DNA of 12,125 bases. Origin: an uncultured Clostridia bacterium. GTDB taxonomy: Bacteria > Bacillota > Clostridia > Oscillospirales > Acutalibacteraceae. Shown here one piece after another: positions 7,480 to 12,125 of this stretch (its first letter is position 1; each line of letters begins with the position of its first letter). Location of the stretch: positions 1-12,125 of the forward strand of contig CAMGDK010000037.1 in assembly GCA_946042285.1 (NCBI GenBank), given 5' to 3'. The position numbers and the translations under genes were made by a program. A model generated the notes under the pieces. That model saw nothing but the letters and a program-made list of their open reading frames with translations. It was not told the origin of the DNA and ran no database searches.

Positions 7480-8607
7480 CTACTCCTGATAATCCTCGTT
7501 ATAATTATCTTCGTCATAATTATCCTCATCATAATTATATTCATCGGAATTATCCTCGACAGTAGGCTCAATCTTGATTATTGCATAATTGTTAATCGAA
7601 AGCTGTGCCATAACGGAGTTGGTGCCTTCCTCGTCATCGGTTGACACAAAATACACGGTATCCTTATTTGGCTTAACATTTTCTTTAACATAATCCAAAA
7701 GCTCTTCTTGGTTAATTTCGGTAAGATTGACATGCTTTGCCTCTATAAATTTAACACTGTCGCCGAAATCAACATAAAGCTTTTTTCTTATGGCTTCAAA
7801 TCCCTGACCGTCTGCCTCAACATCTTCGGGTAAGGTGAGATTATCAAGCACAAACACAGTGACTCCCATGCCCTTAACCTCTTCAACGATGCTCTTTATA
7901 TAATTGTATGTGCCGTCGCTTTTCGGGTTAAGATATGCGTTGCCGGCAGAATCGCGATACACACTCTTACCGCTGATAACGGCAGATGACAAATCGGCAA
8001 TCGGAGCAATATTGTCCTTGTAGCAGGATATTCTTGCAACAGGTAAAATATCATTTTGAGCAAGCATACTGACAGATTTTTTTAGGTCAGCCGATGCAGA
8101 TGAAACCGCACCGTATGCATCAATAGTGGCAAGGACGCTTTGATAACCGATTGTACCGTCATCACGCTTAACATCAAAGCAAATTGACGAATATCCTCTT
8201 GCTCTGACATCCTGAATTACTGCATCGAGCATCACTCCTGCGTCAAGAGAAAGCGAATCAACGCTTGTTGCCTTGAGCCTTAAATCAATATCACCAAAGC
8301 TTGCGCTGTCGTCAATATTGTTATCCTCAATCGGCATGGCATTCCTTTCAATATACAGGTCCATAACAGTATAACCGATGCTTACAATAACAAAGCATGC
8401 GGCAATGACTGCTAAATTCTTGAGTATATGGGACATCCCTTCACGAGTAATGCGCTTCTTTTTTGGACGAGGTCGGTATTTATCAAATTTATCCGAGCCT
8501 GTGCCGGCTTCTATATACTTATCGGCAAAGGAGATTTTCCTGCCCTTTTCCTGCTCTGTCCATTTTGTGTTTCGCTTTTTATTGTTATAAAAGCGTTTTT
8601 TCTTCAT
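7480..8607 (-). CDS. Membrane-anchored glycoside-hydrolase-like protein (DUF4015-like)
   Basis: A 375-residue protein with a very basic cytoplasmic N-terminus (about 1-62, many Lys/Arg), one membrane helix (about 63-84) and a large outside domain. The outside domain resembles the putative glycoside hydrolase family DUF4015 (PF13200), a TIM-barrel-like fold: 'GYSSICFDVKRDDGTIGYQS' (138-157), 'LPVARISCYKD' (188-198), 'YLNPKSDGTYNYIKSIVEEVKGMGVT' (225-250) and 'VFVLDNLTLP' (251-260). In many relatives the last strand reads like 'QFDYIRFP'; here only the Asp (D255) and the final Pro remain, so catalytic activity is doubtful. The C-terminus (about 351-375) is a low-complexity acidic YDEDN repeat. 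It starts 13 bases after rpe with a weak GGTG Shine-Dalgarno, suggesting coupling. The substrate is unknown; a cell-wall or surface glycan is a guess. Confidence 0.72.
   Translation of the reverse strand: MKKKRFYNNKKRNTKWTEQEKGRKISFADKYIEAGTGSDKFDKYRPRPKKKRITREGMSHILKNLAVIAACFVIVSIGYTVMDLYIERNAMPIEDNNIDDSASFGDIDLRLKATSVDSLSLDAGVMLDAVIQDVRARGYSSICFDVKRDDGTIGYQSVLATIDAYGAVSSASADLKKSVSMLAQNDILPVARISCYKDNIAPIADLSSAVISGKSVYRDSAGNAYLNPKSDGTYNYIKSIVEEVKGMGVTVFVLDNLTLPEDVEADGQGFEAIRKKLYVDFGDSVKFIEAKHVNLTEINQEELLDYVKENVKPNKDTVYFVSTDDEEGTNSVMAQLSINNYAIIKIEPTVEDNSDEYNYDEDNYDEDNYNEDYQE
7486..7560. repeat. 15-base tandem repeat encoding an acidic tail
   Basis: About five imperfect 15-base units of the type ATAATTATCCTCATC, with unit boundaries near 7486, 7501, 7516, 7531 and 7546. 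On the minus strand they encode the repeated pentapeptide (N/D)YDED near the C-terminus of the DUF4015-like protein. Because the period is a multiple of three, copy changes would lengthen or shorten the tail without a frameshift. Confidence 0.85.
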
Positions 8608-8620
8608 AGGTGTTCACCAT

Positions 8621-9268
8621 TTACATTTTTGCATTTTTCTTTAAAAGATTGATTGTATCAGCGGGATTCTCACTCTTAAACACTGCTGAGCCTGCAACGA
8701 AAACATTTGCACCCGCCGCACCGGCAATCTTAACTGTTTCGGTGTTTATTCCGCCGTCAACCTGAATGTCGATGTCAGGACATTTTTCGCGAAGCTTTTT
8801 AATTTTCGGCATTGTGCCTTCCATAAAGCTTTGACCGCCGAATCCCGGCTCAACCGTCATAACAAGAACCATCGAAAGTCTGTCAAGGTAAGGATAAACC
8901 TCCTCAATAGGAGTATTGGGCTTAACTGCAAGCGCCGCCTTACAGCCACCTGCTGTAATTTTGTCAATAGTTGCACCGATGTCAGAGTCACATTCGGTAT
9001 GGAATGAAATAATATCAGCGCCTGCCTTGATGAAATCATCGCAGTAAAAATACGGATCGGAAATCATGAGATGAACATCGAACGGAATACTGCATACCTT
9101 TTTCATAGCGGCAATTACGGGTGCGCCGATTGAAATATTCGGTACAAAGTGACCGTCCATAACATCGAGATGAATAAGGTCTGCTCCGCCATCTGAACAT
9201 TTTTTAAGCTCAGCCTCAAGATTTGCATAATCGGATGCAAGCATTGACGGTGAAATTTTAATTTCCAT
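8621..9268 (-). CDS. rpe: Ribulose-phosphate 3-epimerase
   Basis: Interconverts D-ribulose 5-phosphate and D-xylulose 5-phosphate in the non-oxidative pentose phosphate pathway; a cytosolic, metal-dependent TIM barrel. At 215 residues it is the usual length. The hallmark segments are all present: 'ISPSMLASD' (5-13), 'LIHLDVMDGHFVPN' (31-44) with metal ligands H33 and D35, 'DVHLMI' (64-69) with H66, 'MTVEPGFGGQSF' (137-148) for phosphate binding, and 'QVDGGI' (169-174) with catalytic D171. The ATG at 9268 has GGAG (9277-9280) eight bases upstream. It leads the operon that continues into two envelope proteins and mgtE, behind the promoter at 9307-9335. Confidence 0.97.
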   Translation of the reverse strand: MEIKISPSMLASDYANLEAELKKCSDGGADLIHLDVMDGHFVPNISIGAPVIAAMKKVCSIPFDVHLMISDPYFYCDDFIKAGADIISFHTECDSDIGATIDKITAGGCKAALAVKPNTPIEEVYPYLDRLSMVLVMTVEPGFGGQSFMEGTMPKIKKLREKCPDIDIQVDGGINTETVKIAGAAGANVFVAGSAVFKSENPADTINLLKKNAKM

Positions 9269-9306
9269 AACAAAATCTCCATTTGAAAGTTAACATAATT
9301 ATATTT

Positions 9307-9335
9307 ATTATACTTTAATAATGACGATAAATCAA
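9307..9335 (-). promoter_or_regulatory. Promoter of the rpe operon
   Basis: On the minus strand, -35 TTGATT (9330-9335) and a perfect -10 TATAAT (9307-9312) with a 17-base spacer. The start should fall near 9300, about 32 bases before the rpe ATG. It lies directly after the terminator of the upstream gene pair. Confidence 0.8.
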
Positions 9336-9347
9336 CAGTTTATACAT

Positions 9348-9389
9348 CAAAAAGAGAGGTTTGCCCCGCAAATCAGGAGCAAGCCTCTT
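9348..9389 (-). terminator. Terminator of the dockerin-like gene pair
   Basis: A 12-base stem with one mismatch and one wobble: gaggtttgcccc (9356-9367) against ggagcaagcctc (9376-9387). The outer flank can also pair. On the minus strand it runs into TCTCTTTTTG. It begins a few bases past the stop of the 399-residue secreted protein. Confidence 0.8.
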
Positions 9390-9392
9390 CGT

Positions 9393-10592
9393 TTAACCGT
9401 TATTTAATATTAAATTATCGTAATTGTTGCTTGTAAAATTTATATGCCTTGCAAAATCAGCCTTAATATCATCGCTCAATGAAATCGACTCATTCCTGTT
9501 GATTATTGCAAAATCCTTTGCATTTACAATCCTGTCGTTATTTAGGTCGTATTTGCATAGCTCAATAGGAGTTGAAGCGTAGTTATTATTGTTAGCATCA
9601 ACCGTTACATATATCACAACGCTTCTGCTGATTGCGCCGTTTGCTTCTATCGTAAAATCCTTTCGGCCCGATGTGGAATAAAAAGAAAATGCACCATTCT
9701 CGTCGGTTGTTGCTACGACGCTTTGAGAATTATTTATGACTCTTGCATTTTCCACTGCGTTGGCGAGAGTGTCAACAACCCTACCCTCGACCTTGTACCT
9801 GCCGTTTGTGGTGATTTTTACATCCATGTCACAGGTTTTGCCGAGCACTCCGACGGTCAGCCTGTTATTCGTATAAAGCTCATAGTCCTGCGGATACCAA
9901 TGCTCCTCAAACTGATTATGATTATATGAAATAGTGTATCCGTCAATCTCCGACGCACCGGTAACAGATGAAGAGGAATTGTCGTTGTAATAAACAGTTA
10001 CGGTTGTGTTGGCAATAATCCTTGAAATGTCATATTGAAAATAACTGTCGCCGTTACCGTCTGTCGCGTAATTGCCGTCCTCGTAAGCCTCAAGCTGTGC
10101 ATCGCACTGTGCTGTAATATATGCAATATCACTATCAAAGCTGTCACACCTGAGCATTACATTCATATTGCCGTTAGTCCTATCCTCCGACAAAAACCAG
10201 CCTGCTGCAAAATAATATGTAACGCCCTTTTCAAGATGATAGGTTAAGCAAAACTGCCTGAAATTATGACCGTTTTGCGCATAGTTTGGATCGTTTGTTG
10301 CGTAAGCAAGCTGCTTATATGTTTTTGTCCATGTTTCAGTGTCAACCTCTTTAATAAAAAGATAGCCCTCACTTGCATAATCGTTATATGACAAAAACGA
10401 ATATGTACCGCTTTCCTGCGGAGTATAAATAAACCAAGCAAGATCATCCACACCGTCAATGACGGCAGTTATCTTTGTATTTAAAATCAGCTCCTGTGTC
10501 TTTGCAAACGCATTAAAAGCAGAAAGGGCAAAGACCGATGATATAACGGAAATAACAATTATTACCGAAATCAGCTTTTTGTTAAGCTTCAT
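9393..10592 (-). CDS. Secreted multidomain protein with a dockerin-like C-terminus
   Basis: The function is not known. The 399-residue protein has a signal peptide (about 1-30, cleavage likely after 'AFNAFA'). A PPC-like beta-sandwich covers about 35-150 ('AWFIYTPQESGTYSFLSYNDYASEGYLFI', 'LTYHLEKGVTYYFAAGW'). A second beta-rich region (about 165-265) reads 'VTVYYNDNSSSSVTGASEIDGYTISYNHNQ'. Next is a carboxypeptidase-regulatory-like domain (about 268-330; 'VEGRVVDTLANAVENARVINN', 'TTDENGAFSF'). The tail has one EF-hand-like loop, DLNNDRIVNAKD (349-360), like the first half of a type I dockerin; the second half carries no calcium-ligand pattern. No catalytic domain is evident, so it may be structural or adhesive. 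The ATG at 10592 has AAGGGGG upstream. It lies 27 bases after a second dockerin-tailed gene and probably shares its transcript. Confidence 0.82.
   Translation of the reverse strand: MKLNKKLISVIIVISVISSVFALSAFNAFAKTQELILNTKITAVIDGVDDLAWFIYTPQESGTYSFLSYNDYASEGYLFIKEVDTETWTKTYKQLAYATNDPNYAQNGHNFRQFCLTYHLEKGVTYYFAAGWFLSEDRTNGNMNVMLRCDSFDSDIAYITAQCDAQLEAYEDGNYATDGNGDSYFQYDISRIIANTTVTVYYNDNSSSSVTGASEIDGYTISYNHNQFEEHWYPQDYELYTNNRLTVGVLGKTCDMDVKITTNGRYKVEGRVVDTLANAVENARVINNSQSVVATTDENGAFSFYSTSGRKDFTIEANGAISRSVVIYVTVDANNNNYASTPIELCKYDLNNDRIVNAKDFAIINRNESISLSDDIKADFARHINFTSNNYDNLILNNG
9513..9548 (-). other. Single EF-hand-like dockerin loop
   Basis: Encodes DLNNDRIVNAKD. Positions 1, 3, 5, 9 and 12 are Asp, Asn, Asp, Asn, Asp, the calcium-ligand pattern of a dockerin loop, followed by a short helix 'FAIINRN'. 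A complete type I dockerin has two such loops; the following 'DDIKADFARHINFT' lacks the second. Confidence 0.65.
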
Positions 10593-10619
10593 AGACCTTG
10601 CCCCCTTCGTTATTATTTT

Positions 10620-12125
10620 TTAGCTCTGTGTTGCGGTTGTAATGTAGCTTGCAAAATACTGTGAATACTGCTTTTGCAGGCTGTAAGCACCTGTACTATC
10701 CTTAAGAATTTTAGCATAGTCCTTTGCATTCACATAGCCGTTACCGTCAACATCAAAGTCGATGATTGGGTTACCGTTGATTTCAATAGAGTTGATACCG
10801 GTGTTACCCTTTGTTGCAAGCGAAAGCTCTCCGCCGTCAACGCCCTCACCGCCGTTGATGAATATCTTGATGTAAAGCTTTTCCTGATTGCTGCACTCTG
10901 CAGGAAGCGGAAGATTTCCGTAAGTTTCAACTGTTGAAGATGCAGCATCATTGCTGATACATCTAACATTTGAGTTCGGAACATAGGTGTAGCTGCTTGC
11001 ATTTGTGCTGTATGCAACACCCCAGTCACGAGGACCGTTGTTTGAGCTTAACTGCTCAACATTGAGTGTAAGATTCTTATATCCGAGAGTGCTTGTTTCA
11101 ATAAGCCAGTAACCGTTTCCGTCAGGATTATCAAGATTCTTTGTGGCAGTGAATGGCTTTGTAGCATCATAAGCCACCTTAACACCGTAAGTACCTGTAT
11201 AGATAAATGATGCCTTGTCGGTACCGTTTGGACTCATTGAAAGAGTACCGGTTTTAGCACCGCTTGTGCTTGATACCGATGTAAAGTCGGAATTTACATA
11301 ATCTGCAAAGAGCTTTGTTGTGTCGTTGTAGTTGAATTTAACAACTGTGTCGCCCTTGTAGTAATATGTTGCTCTGTTCACGGCACTCTGCTCGCCGTCC
11401 TCGGTTACCCATGCAAGAACCGTATATGGCTCCTGCTCGATACCGTTGAAGCCCTTAACTGCTGAAAGCTGAATACCTGTCAGCGGACAAATTCCGTTTT
11501 CAACAATTTTGTTATTCTTATCAATTATTGCATAGTTAACATCAAGTCCGTCAGGGCTACGGTAGTTAATTGTGCCTGTAAGACCAAAGTAGCTTGTTGA
11601 CTTGTTAGTGTATGGCATCTTGAAGCTACCGTTATCCTCACCGCCGATTGCAACATCATTCACATAAAGATTGCCCTTTGATGCGTTGCTGTGCAATGCT
11701 GTACCGCTGAATGTTAAGTTTTCAAAGGTTACAAGTCTAAGGTATAAGGTGCTTTGATCGTTACATTCGGCAGGTAGAGTCACCGACTCAAATGCCTGCT
11801 CAAGCATAGCATTTGCAGTAAGTGCAACATTATTGCCGACATTGTAATATGCTATACCGTCGGTGCTGTATTGAAGTCTAATACTCTTTGGGCCCTGTGC
11901 CGTTGTGTATGCCTTGCAGCTAAATGTGATGTTTTTAAATCCTGTTGTACAGGTCTTGAATGTAAAGCCTGACTCACTCGTCCAATAAGCACCGTCATCG
12001 GGAGCTACACAAAAAGCCTTATTATCTTCATTCCAAAGCGGAACATATTGACTCTTTCCGTCGGTTTTTGCAGTCATCTTACCGCTCTTGCCGTACACAC
12101 CGCCGGTTGAAGCAACAGCACCGTT
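10620..12125 (-). CDS. Large extracellular protein with duplicated beta modules and a dockerin-like tail, N-terminus missing
   Basis: The gene is cut by the right edge; 501 residues are visible. A GTG at 12098 is not taken as the start because the frame stays open to base 12125 and the protein begins in mid-domain. Two diverged copies of a module of about 160 residues lie at about 5-162 and 285-453. Both share 'GFKN(I/L)T', 'YST(D/N)...SY/AYY', '(P/L)LPAEC(N/S)(D/N)Q' and 'LY(L/I)(R/K)'. Between them, about 175-260, is a stretch ending 'PYTVLAWVTEDGEQSAVNRATYYYKG' that resembles a chitobiase C-terminal type beta domain. The tail has one EF-hand-like loop, DVDGNGYVNAKD (458-469). Such modules accompany secreted nucleases or glycan-active enzymes in Clostridia, but any catalytic part would lie outside the window, so no activity is assigned. 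It is followed after 27 bases by the 399-residue secreted protein. Confidence 0.8.
   Translation of the reverse strand, partial: NGAVASTGGVYGKSGKMTAKTDGKSQYVPLWNEDNKAFCVAPDDGAYWTSESGFTFKTCTTGFKNITFSCKAYTTAQGPKSIRLQYSTDGIAYYNVGNNVALTANAMLEQAFESVTLPAECNDQSTLYLRLVTFENLTFSGTALHSNASKGNLYVNDVAIGGEDNGSFKMPYTNKSTSYFGLTGTINYRSPDGLDVNYAIIDKNNKIVENGICPLTGIQLSAVKGFNGIEQEPYTVLAWVTEDGEQSAVNRATYYYKGDTVVKFNYNDTTKLFADYVNSDFTSVSSTSGAKTGTLSMSPNGTDKASFIYTGTYGVKVAYDATKPFTATKNLDNPDGNGYWLIETSTLGYKNLTLNVEQLSSNNGPRDWGVAYSTNASSYTYVPNSNVRCISNDAASSTVETYGNLPLPAECSNQEKLYIKIFINGGEGVDGGELSLATKGNTGINSIEINGNPIIDFDVDGNGYVNAKDYAKILKDSTGAYSLQKQYSQYFASYITTATQS
10719..10754 (-). other. Single EF-hand-like dockerin loop
   Basis: Encodes DVDGNGYVNAKD. 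Positions 1, 3, 5, 9 and 12 are Asp, Asp, Asn, Asn, Asp, followed by 'YAKILKD'. It shares 'VNAKD' plus an aromatic residue with the tail of the downstream gene, and again there is no second loop in the last 32 residues. Confidence 0.68.
10767..12113 (-). repeat. Internal protein duplication (two diverged beta modules)
   Basis: At the protein level, the region encoded by 12113-11640 and that encoded by 11273-10767 align by eye. Both start with (A/S)ST(G/S)G, continue through G(F/Y)KN(I/L)T, reach LPAEC with an N/Q-rich turn, and end with a short (V/I)N(D/G) strand. The copies are well diverged, so this is an old module duplication and not a recent DNA repeat. Confidence 0.6.

Noticed and set aside
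8609..8618. GGTG/CACC inverted repeat at the start of the DUF4015-like gene
   Set aside because: The four-base arms with a two-base centre are too small to form a meaningful hairpin or operator.
12096..12098. GTG as the start of the right-edge gene
   Set aside because: The frame is open to the window edge, there is no ribosome binding site, and the protein would start in mid-module without a signal peptide.

Overview
The window looks like a low-to-moderate GC Gram-positive chromosome from the class Clostridia, probably an Oscillospiraceae/Ruminococcus-like gut or rumen anaerobe. The indications are strong AGGAGG-type ribosome binding sites, near-consensus sigma-A promoters, T-tailed hairpin terminators, a lipoprotein-type solute-binding protein, a short ACT-type phosphoglycerate dehydrogenase, and two secreted proteins with dockerin-like tails. 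The genus is an inference. Every convincing gene lies on the minus strand, so transcription runs from high to low coordinates. Both edges cut a gene.

From the right edge: (1) 12125-9393 holds two tandem genes for large extracellular proteins. The first lacks its N-terminus here. Both end in a related stretch with a single EF-hand-like 'VNAKD' loop that resembles half of a type I dockerin. They probably share a transcript, which ends at a hairpin near 9355-9388. (2) 9335-5131 is an operon with its own promoter: rpe (ribulose-phosphate 3-epimerase), a membrane-anchored glycoside-hydrolase-like protein (DUF4015-like) with an acidic repeat tail, a secreted/membrane protein with two cadherin-like beta-sandwich domains and a C-terminal anchor, and mgtE (Mg2+ transporter/channel). 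A strong terminator follows. (3) 5026-2607 is a serC-serA operon for serine biosynthesis. It has a near-perfect promoter and a repeat-rich region just upstream, and it ends at a terminator. (4) 2524-1 encodes a three-part ABC importer of the TrpXYZ-like class: a lipoprotein binding protein, then a permease and an ATPase whose genes overlap by one base. A terminator and a second promoter separate the binding-protein gene from the permease gene, so the two halves can be expressed at different levels.

Most of the window is housekeeping: pentose phosphate pathway, Mg2+ homeostasis, serine synthesis and small-molecule uptake. The less understood parts are the two dockerin-like secreted proteins and the paired envelope proteins between rpe and mgtE. 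I saw no RNA genes, CRISPR arrays, insertion sequences or phage genes, and no recognisable riboswitch or T-box. No stretch longer than 300 bases lacks a gene. The largest gaps, 4937-5184 and 2454-2668, are filled by the terminators and promoters listed.
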